A program made the translations under genes and the position numbers. Below are positions 26,401 to 36,575 of a stretch of 64,000 bases of DNA, piece by piece. Below the pieces are notes generated by a model. It was not told where the DNA came from, did no database searches, and worked only from the letters and a program-made list of their open reading frames with translations. Source of the stretch: Thermoactinospora rubra. GTDB taxonomy: Bacteria; Actinomycetota; Actinomycetes; Streptosporangiales; Streptosporangiaceae. The stretch's first letter is position 1; the number at the start of each line of letters is the position of its first letter. Location: NCBI RefSeq assembly GCF_002093975.1, contig NZ_KZ084326.1:124001-188000 (forward strand), read 5' to 3'.

Positions 26401-26436
26401 CGCGGTCCTCTCGTCGATCTTTCCGCTCCGACACTA

Positions 26437-26453
26437 TTGCAAGATATTCGCAA
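26437..26453 (-). promoter_or_regulatory. Nur-box-like operator upstream of the superoxide dismutase
   Basis: TTGCAA-GATAT-TCGCAA, 37-53 bp upstream of the sod start. It matches the Streptomyces Nur box tTGCaa-N5-ttGCAA in all but one position. Nur represses sodF and nickel uptake genes when nickel is present. Confidence 0.7.
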
Positions 26454-26521
26454 CTGCATCAGACTTGCGACCTAGGACCACGGTTCTGCATCATGGCTGG
26501 TGTCCGATTGGTCCGCAGCGG

Positions 26522-26547
26522 GTCGCGGGCGGGCCACCGCCCGCGAC
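26522..26547 (+). promoter_or_regulatory. Hairpin in the leader of the GNAT gene
   Basis: Perfect 9-bp arms GTCGCGGGC and GCCCGCGAC around an 8-nt loop, ending 8 bp before the GGGGAG ribosome site. Confidence 0.35.
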
Positions 26548-26564
26548 GACCCCTGGGGAGTGGC

Positions 26565-27044
26565 ATGCGCCTGACGTCCGCCGCCGAGCCGGAGCTCATG
26601 CACCGGGTGTACGGCGCGGCCTTCGCCCAGCCGCCGTGGAGCGAGACCCCCGAGCAGATCGCGGCGTTCCCCGGCAAGTTGGCCGCCCACAGCGCCATGC
26701 CGGGCTTCCTCTGCCGGCTCGCGTGGGTGGACCGCGAGCTCGCGGGCTTCACGTACGGCTTCCGCAACCCCGAATGGCCCGACGAGCCCTTCTACCGGAA
26801 CCTCCGCGAGGCGGCCGGCGACCTGTCGCACCTGTTCGAGCTCGTCGAGGTCGCGGTGGACCCGCGCTTTTCCGGCCGGAGGATCGGCACGGCCATGCTC
26901 GGCTCCCTCATGGAGGAGGCCGGGCCGTCCTGGCTGCTGACCTCCCCGCGGGCCGTGGCCGCCGTCCGCCTGTACGGCAAGCTCGGCTGGCGCCACCACG
27001 CCGACGTCGGTGACCTGCGGGTCTACCTGTCTCCCTGCGCTTGA
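26565..27044 (+). CDS. GNAT family N-acetyltransferase
   Basis: 159 residues. GNAT fold with the acetyl-CoA binding motif ELVEVAVDPRFSGRRIGTAML (Q/R-x-x-G-x-G/A type) near residues 88-110, and a C-terminal VRLYGKLGWRHHADV strand-helix typical of the family. The acceptor substrate is unknown. ATG at 26565 is chosen because GGGGAG lies five bases upstream. Divergent from the superoxide dismutase gene. Confidence 0.88.
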   Translation: MRLTSAAEPELMHRVYGAAFAQPPWSETPEQIAAFPGKLAAHSAMPGFLCRLAWVDRELAGFTYGFRNPEWPDEPFYRNLREAAGDLSHLFELVEVAVDPRFSGRRIGTAMLGSLMEEAGPSWLLTSPRAVAAVRLYGKLGWRHHADVGDLRVYLSPCA

Positions 27045-27402
27045 CAGCCGCTTGCAGCACCCCTGACAGCCTTGCAGTACCCCTGACGGCGCCGTGATAG
27101 CCGCGTGAAGGCGCACGGAAAGCGACCTCGTGCATCCTCAAGACAACGAGGGCGGAATGCACGCAAAACTGTCGGTGCGAATCGTCAGACTGTAGGCAGA
27201 AACGCTCTCCCGGAACCCAGCCTCACGAGGCTTTCGTTAAGGGACGTGATGAGATGCGACAGACCCAGATCCGCAAGCGGCCGGCCAAACCGGCCAAGCC
27301 CGGACTCGACCTGCGCACCCCGTCAGGGCGATCGCTGCCCTACTGAGCGCCACGCCGCGCCGAAGGTTTTACCAGGAGCACGAAGAGACTAAGAAGGCCG
27401 TC
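27045..27402. other. Intergenic region with possible leader peptide
   Basis: 358 bp between the GNAT and DUF5999 genes. It contains near-repeats CTTGCAG(C/T)ACCCCTGACA in its first 50 bp, a small AGCCTC-AC-GAGGCT inverted repeat at 27219-27232, and one short open frame listed separately. No other coding signal is seen. Confidence 0.4.
27254..27346 (+). CDS. Possible 30-residue small protein
   Basis: ATG frame coding MRQTQIRKRPAKPAKPGLDL followed by RTPSGRSLPY and TGA. It is strongly basic in the first half and ends in an aromatic residue. TAAGGGA lies 10-16 bp upstream. No family is recognised. It could be a leader peptide, a small basic protein, or a chance frame. Confidence 0.3.
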   Translation: MRQTQIRKRPAKPAKPGLDLRTPSGRSLPY

Positions 27403-27591
27403 ATGTGCAACCATTACCCCACCTGCCCCTCAGCCGACTCCCTCGACCGCGAGGCGGCCCACGTGGTCCGCGCCCACCCGGATCAGGGGTGGAGCCTGCT
27501 GTGCAACGGCGTGATCCTGTTCGAGGACACCGGCCTGTTGTTGCCCGACGGACGTGTCGTGGCGCCGCACCGCGGCCTGGTCGCCGCCTGA
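27403..27591 (+). CDS. DUF5999 family small protein
   Basis: 62 residues with the complete family pattern: MCNHYPTCPSADSLDREAAH, then HPDQGWSLLCNGVILFEDTG and LLPDGRVVAPHR. Cys2, Cys8 and His4 at the N-terminus could bind metal. The family is widespread in Streptomyces-like genomes and has no known function. ATG start with AAGAAGG five bases upstream. Ends 4 bp before the convergent class I fumarase stop. Confidence 0.85.
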   Translation: MCNHYPTCPSADSLDREAAHVVRAHPDQGWSLLCNGVILFEDTGLLLPDGRVVAPHRGLVAA

Positions 27592-27595
27592 CGCG

Positions 27596-29251
<1,656 letters not shown>

Positions 29252-29274
29252 CTGCAGCAATCCTTTCGGTCCCC

Positions 29275-30177
29275 CTAGAGGGTACGGCTTGCGCCGCCCG
29301 CGGCGGGAACCGCCGGCCGTTCCGCGGGGGCCGCGGGGGCCTTCGGGGCGCTGAGCCCCACGACGATGCCCGCGACCACCAGCGCCGCGCCGGCGAGGTC
29401 GGGCACGGTGGGCAGCGCCACGCCCAGCGCCGCGCCGGTGACGATCGCCCCCACCGGGATCATCCCGGCGAACAGCCCGGCCCGTCCCGGCCCCAGCTTG
29501 GGCAGGGCCGAGTACCACAGGAAGAACGCCACCACGGTCACGATCGCGGCCAGGTAGACGTAGCCCAGCGCCTCGCTCAGGGTCGGCACGCGCAGCAGCT
29601 GCCCGCCCTCCATGACCAGGCCGACGCCGAACAGCATGGGCACCGCCAGCCCCGTGGAGTAGGCCGAGACCCCGATCGCCCCCAGCTTGGGCAGCAGCGG
29701 GATGGCCAGCATGGAGAAGCTCACCTCGCCGACCAGCGCGACCAGCGCCCACAGCAGGCCCGGCAGGGTGCCGCTGCCCAGGCCTGTCGCCAGGGTGGCC
29801 CCGGCGACCACCACGCCGGCGCCGATCAGCACGCGCGGCGCGGGACGCCCGCCGGCGAGCGCGAGGGCGAGGGGCACGGTGCCCAGCACGGTGCCGACCA
29901 GCGCCGGCCCGGAATGCCGCGTGGACTCGATCACCGCGACGTTGAAGACGACCAGGCCGAGCAGCGTCAGGGCGCCCAGGCACAGGGACTCCCGGAGCGT
30001 CAGGCGCACGAGCCGCACCTTGAGGACGCGGATGACGACGAGCCAGACGGCCGCCGCGACGAGGTAGCGCAGGGCCTGCCCGCCGTACACCGGATAGTCC
30101 TGGATGAGGCCCGACACCCCGGCAAGGGTTCCCACGAGGAACATGGCCGAGGTCGCGCCGATGACACCGTTTCGCAT
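29275..30177 (-). CDS. EamA/DMT family transporter
   Basis: 300-residue inner-membrane protein with ten predicted helices in two EamA repeats (about 5-135 and 150-285), ending in an Ala/Pro-rich cytoplasmic tail. DMT exporters carry amino acids, nucleosides or metabolites; the substrate cannot be told. ATG at 30177 chosen. It is divergent from a MocR-type regulator across 67 bp, an arrangement in which MocR proteins commonly control the transporter. Confidence 0.87.
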   Translation of the reverse strand: MRNGVIGATSAMFLVGTLAGVSGLIQDYPVYGGQALRYLVAAAVWLVVIRVLKVRLVRLTLRESLCLGALTLLGLVVFNVAVIESTRHSGPALVGTVLGTVPLALALAGGRPAPRVLIGAGVVVAGATLATGLGSGTLPGLLWALVALVGEVSFSMLAIPLLPKLGAIGVSAYSTGLAVPMLFGVGLVMEGGQLLRVPTLSEALGYVYLAAIVTVVAFFLWYSALPKLGPGRAGLFAGMIPVGAIVTGAALGVALPTVPDLAGAALVVAGIVVGLSAPKAPAAPAERPAVPAAGGASRTL

Positions 30178-30244
30178 GAAATCTGATGCTAGAAAGGCAA
30201 TGGCTCGCTGACTGAGTCCAATCCGGCACGGAAAGAGTGGACCA

Positions 30245-31612
30245 TTGGCCGATCTCTTGATAACCATAAATCGCGACAAGGGCGGTATCGCCGCTCAGAT
30301 CGCCCACGAGCTTCGCGACTCCATCCGGCAGGGCCGCCTCGAGCCCGGCGTGCGCCTGCCGTCCTCCCGCGAGCTGGCCGCGGACCTGCGGGTCTCCCGC
30401 GGCGTCGTCGTCGAGGCCTACGAGCAGCTGGTGGCCGAGGGCTTCCTGCTCTCGCGCGTCGGCATGGGCACCACCGTGGCCCCGGCGGCCTCCCGCGAGC
30501 CCGCCCCGGAGGCCCACGACTTCCAGGGGACGGTGTGCGCGCCGTACTACGGCCACCGGCCCACCTCGCCCGACCTGGGCTGGTTCCCGCGCGAGCGCTG
30601 GCTGGCCTCCGTGCGCCACGTGCTGGCCGCGCTGCCGTCCGACGCCCTCGACTACGGCGACCCCGGCGGCGTGCCGGAGCTGCGGGAGGAGCTGGCGAGC
30701 TACCTGCGCCGCGTCCGCGCCGCCGACGTCGGGCCGGACAACCTGGTCATCGTCGGCGGGGTGGCCCAGGGTCTCAGCCTGACCCTGCACGTCCTGGGCG
30801 GGCTGCGGCTGGCCGTCGAGGACCCCACGAGCCAGCGCCAGATCCCGCTGCTCAGGAGGGCCGGCGCCGAGCTGGTGCCGGTCCCCGTCGACGACGAGGG
30901 CATCGACGTGGACGCGCTGCGGGCCGGCGGCGCCGATGCGGTGCTGGTCACGCCCGCCCACCAGTACCCGACCGGCGTGGTGCTCTCGCCCGCCCGGCGC
31001 GCGGCGCTGATCGAGTGGGGCGGGATCGTCATCGAGGACGACTACGACGCGGAGTTCCGCTTCGACCGCGACCCGGTCGGCTGCCTGCAGGGCCTGGCGT
31101 CCGACCGGGTGGTGCTGTCGGGCAGCGTCAGCAAGGCCATGGCGCCCGGGCTGCGGCTGGGCTGGGTGGCGGCCCCGCCGGAGGTCGCCGACCGGGTACG
31201 GCGGGCGCGCGGCGAGCTCGACCTCGGCTCGCCGGTCATCGAGCAGTACGCGCTGGCGCACTTCCTGCGCAGCGGCGCCTACGACCGCAACCTGCGGCGG
31301 ATGCGCCGGGAGTACCGGCGGCGCCGCGACGCCCTCGTGCGCGCCCTCGCCGAGGAGATGCCCGAGGTGTGCGTGGGGGGCATCGAGGCGGGGCTGCACG
31401 TCTACCTGACCCTGCCGCCGGACTGGGACGAGGAGCGGCTGGCGCGTGCCGCCCAGGACATCGGCCTGGCCGCCGAGCCCGTCGGGCCCATGCGCTTCAC
31501 GCCCGGCGGCCCGCCGGCCGTCGTGGTGGGCTTCGCCAGGCTGCCGGCGCATCGCGCGGCGGAAGCCGTAAGGGAACTAAAAGTCAGAATGTCAGGACAA
31601 AAGGTTGACTGA
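30245..31612 (+). CDS. MocR-type regulator (GntR wHTH fused to aminotransferase fold)
   Basis: 455 residues. An N-terminal GntR winged helix (about 1-75; [20 protein letters not shown]) is followed by a type I PLP fold (about 110-450). The PLP-binding Lys is in [17 protein letters not shown], and [11 protein letters not shown] carries the pyridine-N Asp. MocR proteins sense PLP or amino compounds and usually regulate divergent or adjacent genes. The start is TTG 30245 with GGAAAGAG nine bases before. The 67-bp divergent spacer contains CCAAT...ATTGG and GAGT direct repeats that could be its operator. It may control the EamA gene, the inositol-type genes, or both. Confidence 0.9.
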   Translation: MADLLITINRDKGGIAAQIAHELRDSIRQGRLEPGVRLPSSRELAADLRVSRGVVVEAYEQLVAEGFLLSRVGMGTTVAPAASREPAPEAHDFQGTVCAPYYGHRPTSPDLGWFPRERWLASVRHVLAALPSDALDYGDPGGVPELREELASYLRRVRAADVGPDNLVIVGGVAQGLSLTLHVLGGLRLAVEDPTSQRQIPLLRRAGAELVPVPVDDEGIDVDALRAGGADAVLVTPAHQYPTGVVLSPARRAALIEWGGIVIEDDYDAEFRFDRDPVGCLQGLASDRVVLSGSVSKAMAPGLRLGWVAAPPEVADRVRRARGELDLGSPVIEQYALAHFLRSGAYDRNLRRMRREYRRRRDALVRALAEEMPEVCVGGIEAGLHVYLTLPPDWDEERLARAAQDIGLAAEPVGPMRFTPGGPPAVVVGFARLPAHRAAEAVRELKVRMSGQKVD

Positions 31613-31640
31613 GGCTGGGCGTCTCTCCTAGAAAGGAGCC

Positions 31641-32717
31641 ATGCGTGTGGGACTCCTTGGGCTGGGACGGATCGGGGCATTCCACGCGGAGACGCTGGCT
31701 CCGCTGGTCGACGAGCTGATCGTCGCCGATCCGGTGCGCAGCTCGCCGTACGGCCGGCCGGGCGACCCCTTCGACGCCGACGCGCTGGTCATCGCCACCC
31801 CGACGGCGACGCACGCCGAGCTGCTGATGAAGGCGTGCCGCCTGGGCATCCCGGTCTTCTGCGAGAAGCCCGTGGCGCCCACGGTCGAGGAGACCGTCCA
31901 GGTGCTCAAGGCGCGCCGCGACACCGTCGTGCACATCGGGTTCCAGCGGCGCTTCGACCGCGGCTACGCGGCGGCGCGCGAGGCGCTCCGGGCGGGCGAG
32001 GTGGGGCGGCTGCACCGCGTGCACCTGCTCACCGCCGACCCGGCCCCGCCGCCGCCCGATTACATCCCGCTGTCGGGCGGCATCTACCGCGACTGCCACA
32101 TCCACGACTTCGACATCCTGCGCTGGGTCACCGGCCAGGAGGTGCGGACGGTCTACGCGACCGGCGCCAACCGGGGCGAGGAGTTCTTCGCCGCCGCCGG
32201 GGACGTCGACAACAGCGCCGCGCTGCTGACGCTGGAGGACGGCACGCTGGTGACGCTCCAGGGCTCCCGCTACAACGGCGCGGGCTACGACGTGCGCATG
32301 GAGCTCGCGGGCACGCGCGCCACGCTCGCGGTCGGCCTCGGCCCCCGCGCCCCCCTCACCAGCACCGAGCCCGACGCCACCTTCCTCACCTCCTCTTCCA
32401 CCCTCTCTCCCCGCGCGGAGTCCGGCTCCTCTCCCCTCACTTCCTCTCCCCTGTCCTCAGCCCGTGCGGACGGTGACCTGGGGAATGGCCCGCAGGGGCT
32501 ACGGCGAGCCGCCCCCGAAGGCCCCTGGCCCGACTTCGTCACCCGCTTCGCCGACGCCTACCGGGCCGAGATCCGCGCCTTCCTGGAGGCCGCGCGCGGC
32601 GAACGCGAGAGCCCCTGCACGATCGAGGACGCCCTGGCCGCCCTGTACGTGGCCGAGGCCGCCGAGCTGTCCCGCCGCGAGGGCCGGCCCGTGGACGTGG
32701 CGGAGGTGCGCCGATGA
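31641..32717 (+). CDS. Gfo/Idh/MocA oxidoreductase, inositol 2-dehydrogenase-like, with insert
   Basis: 358 residues. Rossmann NAD-binding start GLLGLGRIGAFHAETL, catalytic EKPVAPT (Lys in CEKP), then FQRRFDRGY and the C-terminal catalytic motif GGIYRDCHIHDFDILRWVTG with the His-x-x-x-Asp-x-x-x-Trp pattern of inositol dehydrogenases. Residues about 249-293 are an unusual Ser/Thr/Pro-rich insert coded by a C/T-rich tract (32385-32460) with no counterpart I know in IolG. ATGA overlap to the next gene; first of four co-directional inositol-type genes. Enzyme class is secure; the substrate is inferred from the IolC neighbour. Confidence 0.85.
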   Translation: MRVGLLGLGRIGAFHAETLAPLVDELIVADPVRSSPYGRPGDPFDADALVIATPTATHAELLMKACRLGIPVFCEKPVAPTVEETVQVLKARRDTVVHIGFQRRFDRGYAAAREALRAGEVGRLHRVHLLTADPAPPPPDYIPLSGGIYRDCHIHDFDILRWVTGQEVRTVYATGANRGEEFFAAAGDVDNSAALLTLEDGTLVTLQGSRYNGAGYDVRMELAGTRATLAVGLGPRAPLTSTEPDATFLTSSSTLSPRAESGSSPLTSSPLSSARADGDLGNGPQGLRRAAPEGPWPDFVTRFADAYRAEIRAFLEAARGERESPCTIEDALAALYVAEAAELSRREGRPVDVAEVRR

Positions 32718-33535
32718 GGATCGCCGGAGCCCCCATCTCCTGGGGCGTGTGCGAGGTGCCCGGCTGGGGCCACCAGCTGCCCCCCGGCCGCGTGCTGGCC
32801 GAGATGCGCAAGCTGGGCATCACCGCCACCGAGCTGGGCCCCGAGGGCTACCTGTCCCCCTCCGTGCTGACCGAGTACGGCCTGCGCGGCATCGGCGCGT
32901 TCCTCCCGGTCGTCCTGCACGACCCCGCCCACGACCCCTTGCCGGACCTGGAGCGCACCGCCCGCGAGTTCGCCGAGGCCGGGATCGAGGTCATGGTGCT
33001 GGCCGCGGCCACCGGCGCCGACGGCTACGACACCCGGCCCACGCTCGACGAGACCGGCTGGGCCACGCTCCTGCGCAACCTCGACCGCGCCATGGAGCTG
33101 GACCGCACGGTCACCCTGCACCCGCACGTCGGCACGATGGTCGAGACCCGCGAGGAGGTCATGCGGGTCCTGGAGGGCGGCTCGGCGCTGCTCTGCCTGG
33201 ACACCGGCCACCTGCTCATCGGCGGCACCGACCCGCTGGAGCTGGCCACGGCCGCCCCCGAGCGCGTCGCCCACGTCCACCTCAAGGACGTGGACGCCGG
33301 CCTGGCCGCCCGCGTGCCGGAGATCGGCTACACCCGGGCCGTGCGCGAGGGCGTCTACCGGCCGCTCGGCGAGGGGGACGTGGACGTGGCGGGCATCGTG
33401 TCCGCCCTCGGCAAGCACGGATACGCGGGGTGGTATGTGATGGAGCAAGACGTGGTCCTGTCGGGTCCGGAGGACGAGCCGGTGGAGAACGTGCGGCGCA
33501 GCCTCGCCTACCTGGAGGGGCTGCGGCGTGGTTGA
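32714..33535 (+). CDS. TIM-barrel sugar isomerase/dehydratase (IolE-like)
   Basis: 273 residues of the AP endonuclease 2/xylose isomerase-like TIM barrel family. The start APISWGVCEVPGWGHQLPP and TATELGPEGYLSP resembles inosose dehydratase IolE. Metal and substrate residues are in CLDTGHLLIGG, VHLKDVDAGL and YVMEQDVVLSG. ATGA overlap with the preceding dehydrogenase, and 8-bp overlap with the kinase after it. Most likely it processes the keto-inositol made by the dehydrogenase; IolH/IolI-type activity is possible. Confidence 0.82.
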   Translation: MRIAGAPISWGVCEVPGWGHQLPPGRVLAEMRKLGITATELGPEGYLSPSVLTEYGLRGIGAFLPVVLHDPAHDPLPDLERTAREFAEAGIEVMVLAAATGADGYDTRPTLDETGWATLLRNLDRAMELDRTVTLHPHVGTMVETREEVMRVLEGGSALLCLDTGHLLIGGTDPLELATAAPERVAHVHLKDVDAGLAARVPEIGYTRAVREGVYRPLGEGDVDVAGIVSALGKHGYAGWYVMEQDVVLSGPEDEPVENVRRSLAYLEGLRRG

Positions 33536-34460
33536 GGTCCTGACGATGGGCCGGGTCGGGGTGGACGTCTACCCGCTCCAGGTGGGGGTGTCCCTGCGGG
33601 AGGTGGAGACCTTCGGCAAGTACCTCGGCGGCAGCCCGACCAACGTGGCGGTGGCGGCAGCAAGGCTCGGCAGGTCGGCCGCGGTCGTCACCCGCACGGG
33701 AGCCGACCCGTTCGGCGAGTTCGTCCACGACGCCCTGCGCTCCTACGGGGTCGACGACTCCCATGTCACGGCGGTCGAGGGGCTGCCGACGCCGGTGACG
33801 TTCTGCGAGATCAGGCCGCCGGACGACTTCCCGCTGTACTTCTACCGCTACCCCAAGGCGCCCGATCTGGAGATCCGCCCGGAGGAGCTGGACCTGGCCG
33901 CCGTCGAGGGGGCCGAGCTGTTCTGGGCGACCGTGACCGGGCTGTCCCAGGAGCCCTCGCGGTCGGCGCACTTCCACGCCTGGCGGGCCCGCGGGCGCCG
34001 CCGGCACACCGTGCTCGACCTGGACTACCGGCCGATGTTCTGGGACTCGCCCGAGACCGCCCGCGAGCAGGTACGGCAGGCGCTGGACCACGTCACCGTG
34101 GCCGTCGGCAACCTGGAGGAGGCCGAGGTGGCCACCGGGCAGCGGGAGCCGGACAAGGCCGCGCGGGCGCTGCTGGAGGCGGGCGTGGAGCTGGCGATCG
34201 TCAAGCAGGGCGGCGCGGGTGTGCTGGGCATGACCAGGGACGAGACCGTGTCGGTGCCGCCGGTGCCGGTGGAGGTCGTCAACGGCCTGGGCGCGGGCGA
34301 CGCCTTCGGCGGCGCGCTGTGCCACGGGCTGCTGGCGGGCTGGCCGCTGGAGCGCGTGCTGCGCTTCGCCAACGCGGCCGGGGCCATCGTGGCGGGCCGT
34401 CTCGCGTGCGCTCCGGCCATGCCGACCGCCGCCGAGGTCGAGGAGGTGCTCGGTGGCTGA
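33528..34460 (+). CDS. iolC: 5-dehydro-2-deoxygluconokinase (PfkB family)
   Basis: 310-residue cytosolic sugar kinase. PfkB motifs: GGSPTNVAVAAARLG near the N-terminus (substrate site) and VNGLGAGDAFGGALCHGLL near the C-terminus (ATP/anion hole, catalytic Asp in GAGD). The MGRVGVDVYPLQ start and DLDYRPMFWDS stretch are typical of IolC. It phosphorylates 5-dehydro-2-deoxygluconate in myo-inositol catabolism. GTG start overlaps the upstream stop by 8 bp; its own stop is overlapped by the next gene by 8 bp. Confidence 0.88.
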   Translation: MVEVLTMGRVGVDVYPLQVGVSLREVETFGKYLGGSPTNVAVAAARLGRSAAVVTRTGADPFGEFVHDALRSYGVDDSHVTAVEGLPTPVTFCEIRPPDDFPLYFYRYPKAPDLEIRPEELDLAAVEGAELFWATVTGLSQEPSRSAHFHAWRARGRRRHTVLDLDYRPMFWDSPETAREQVRQALDHVTVAVGNLEEAEVATGQREPDKAARALLEAGVELAIVKQGGAGVLGMTRDETVSVPPVPVEVVNGLGAGDAFGGALCHGLLAGWPLERVLRFANAAGAIVAGRLACAPAMPTAAEVEEVLGG

Positions 34461-35331
34461 CCACGGCTCGGTGGCCGGGATCGCGGACCTGCGCGAGGTC
34501 AGGGCCCGGTATCCGGAGCGGATCGCCCAGGCGGCCCGGGAGCGGCGCCGCCGTACCCTCTCCGACTCGCCCCGGCAGCTGATGATCATCGCGGCCGACC
34601 ACCCGGCGCGGGGCGCCCTGGGCGTCGGGAGCCGGCCGCTGGCCATGGGCAGCCGCGTGGAGCTGCTGGAACGGCTGCTCACGGCGCTGTCGCGGCCCGG
34701 CGTCGACGGCCTGCTGGCCACCCCCGACGTCGTGGAGGACCTGCTGCTCCTCGGCGCGCTGCACGACAAGATCGTCATCGGGTCCATGAACCGCGGCGGT
34801 ATCCAGGGGGCGGTGTTCGAGTTCGACGACCGGTTCACCGCCTACGATCCCGCTGCCATCGCCAGGATGGGCCTGGACGGCGGCAAGATGCTGTGCCGGA
34901 TCGCGGTGGAGGAGCACGGCACGGCGGCCACGCTGGAGTCCTGCGCCAGGGCGGTGAGCGAGCTGGCCGAGCGCGGGCTGGTGGCGATGGTCGAGCCGTT
35001 CTGGTCGCACCGGTCCGGGCACGACCTGTCGCCGGAGGGCGTCATCAGGGCCGTCAACGTCGGCCAGGCGCTCGGCACGACCTCCGCGCGCACCTGGCTG
35101 AAGATCCCCGTGGTGCCCGACATGGAACGGGTCATGAACGCTACGACCCTGCCGACGCTGCTGCTCGGCGGCGACCCCGGCGACGCGCCCGACGTCGCCT
35201 ACGCGAACTGGCGCAAGGCGCTGGAACTGCCGGGCGTGCGCGGGCTCGTGGTGGGCCGGGCGCTGCTGTACCCGCCGGACGACGACGTGGCCGCGGCCGT
35301 CGACACGGCGGTGTCCATGCTTGCCCGCTGA
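34453..35331 (+). CDS. Cgl0159-like (beta/alpha)8 protein of the inositol cluster
   Basis: 292 residues. Aldolase-like barrel: MIIAADHPARGALGVG, then DGLLATPDVVEDLL, SMNRGGIQGAVFEFDDRFT, and LGGDPGDAPDVAYANWRKAL. This family is found next to iolC in corynebacteria and other actinobacteria, where it may do the aldolase step that IolJ does elsewhere. No catalytic mechanism is proven to my knowledge. GTG start overlapping iolC. Convergent with the MFS gene, with a 1-bp gap. iolA, iolB and iolD are not in the window. Confidence 0.8.
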   Translation: MADHGSVAGIADLREVRARYPERIAQAARERRRRTLSDSPRQLMIIAADHPARGALGVGSRPLAMGSRVELLERLLTALSRPGVDGLLATPDVVEDLLLLGALHDKIVIGSMNRGGIQGAVFEFDDRFTAYDPAAIARMGLDGGKMLCRIAVEEHGTAATLESCARAVSELAERGLVAMVEPFWSHRSGHDLSPEGVIRAVNVGQALGTTSARTWLKIPVVPDMERVMNATTLPTLLLGGDPGDAPDVAYANWRKALELPGVRGLVVGRALLYPPDDDVAAAVDTAVSMLAR

Positions 35332-35332
35332 C

Positions 35333-36487
35333 TCACACGGCGACCGCCCGGGGCGCGAAGCCCCGGGCGAGGGCGACGATCGCGGCGGCCAGCACCAGCG
35401 GTACGGCGAAGGCGGCCCGCATGTCGGCCACGCCCGCGACGCCGCCCACCATGGCGACCCCCACGACGAAGCCCACGTAGTTGAACAGGTTGACCCGGGC
35501 GATCGCGACACCCGTCCCGGCCGGGTCGAGCCGTCCCGCCGCCGAGAACGACTGCGGCGCGACGACCGCCAGCCCCACGCCGGTCAGCCCGAAGGCCACG
35601 ATCGCGAGCGGCTGGGTGGGCGCCAGCACGATCCCCGCGAAGCCCGCCGCGGCGATCGCGCCGCCCAGCCTGACGATCGCGGCCGGGCCGTATCGCCGCA
35701 CGGCCAGGTCGCCGCCGAGCCGTACCGCCAGGGTGGTCGCCTGGTAGGCGGCGTAGGCGAGCGGCACCACCGAGGGGGCGGCGGTGAGGATGTCCTCCAT
35801 GTAGACCGTGCTGAAGTTGGAGATCGCCGCGTCCCCGACGTACAGGAAGGCCATGGCCAGGCACAGCGGGACGATGGGACGCCAGCTCGGGCGCGGGGAG
35901 CCCGCGGGGCCGGCGGCCGCCACGCGCTCCTCCTCCGGCGCGCACAGCGACGGGCCGGCCGCCAGCGACCCCAGCACGGCCACGGCCATCGGGATCGTCA
36001 TCGTGAACGCCGGACCCCTGTCCGCCGTCGCGGACGCCCACAGCGCGCCCGCCACGCCGGCCAGGCTCCACAGGCAGTGGAAGCCGTTGAGCACGGCCTT
36101 GCCGTAGCGCCGCTCGACCGTCACCCCCTGCATGTTCATGCCCGCGTCCACCGCGCCGACGCCCAGGCCGAACAGCGCGAGCGCGGGCAGCAGCAGCGGC
36201 ACCGCGGGGGCCAGGGCGGCGCCGGCCACGCTCGCGGCCACGAGCGGCTGGGCGAGGCGCAGGACGGCCCTGCTGCCGAAGCGCGCGGCGAGCGACCCGG
36301 CCACCAGGCTGCCGACCCCGGCGATCACCGGCACCACGAGCATCAGGAGGGTCAGCTCGCCCTCGCTCAGGCCGTGCCTGTTCTGCAGCGCGGCCACCTG
36401 CGTCAGCAGCGTGGCGAAGGAAAGGCCTTGGACGGCGTAGACGGCGAAGACGGCGATCCGCGCCCGGCGGTCACGGGGGGTCGGCAC
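35333..36487 (-). CDS. MFS transporter
   Basis: 384-residue major facilitator with 12 predicted helices. GVGSLVAGSLAARFGSRAVL matches the loop 2-3 signature in relaxed form, and ALFGLGVGAVDAGMNMQGV is typical of the FucP/YbjJ-like branch. GTG at 36487 has GAGGAG seven bases upstream; an in-frame extension further upstream is low complexity. Divergent from a TetR gene across about 90 bp, so probably under its control; export of a toxic or signalling compound or sugar uptake are both possible. Confidence 0.87.
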   Translation of the reverse strand: MPTPRDRRARIAVFAVYAVQGLSFATLLTQVAALQNRHGLSEGELTLLMLVVPVIAGVGSLVAGSLAARFGSRAVLRLAQPLVAASVAGAALAPAVPLLLPALALFGLGVGAVDAGMNMQGVTVERRYGKAVLNGFHCLWSLAGVAGALWASATADRGPAFTMTIPMAVAVLGSLAAGPSLCAPEEERVAAAGPAGSPRPSWRPIVPLCLAMAFLYVGDAAISNFSTVYMEDILTAAPSVVPLAYAAYQATTLAVRLGGDLAVRRYGPAAIVRLGGAIAAAGFAGIVLAPTQPLAIVAFGLTGVGLAVVAPQSFSAAGRLDPAGTGVAIARVNLFNYVGFVVGVAMVGGVAGVADMRAAFAVPLVLAAAIVALARGFAPRAVAV

Positions 36488-36575
36488 GGCGGGCTCCTCG
36501 GGAGAGGGAACGTGAGCCCTCGTCAGGTTAGTGTCTGGGTCTCCCGCTTGACCAGGCCCTGTTAGGGTGACCGGC

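Noticed and set aside
29252..31552. Minus-strand open frame of 2.3 kb continuing upstream of the class I fumarase
   Set aside because: It runs antisense through the MocR and EamA genes and is Arg/Gly/Ala-rich with no fold-like pattern. The fumarase has its own ATG and ribosome site at 29251.
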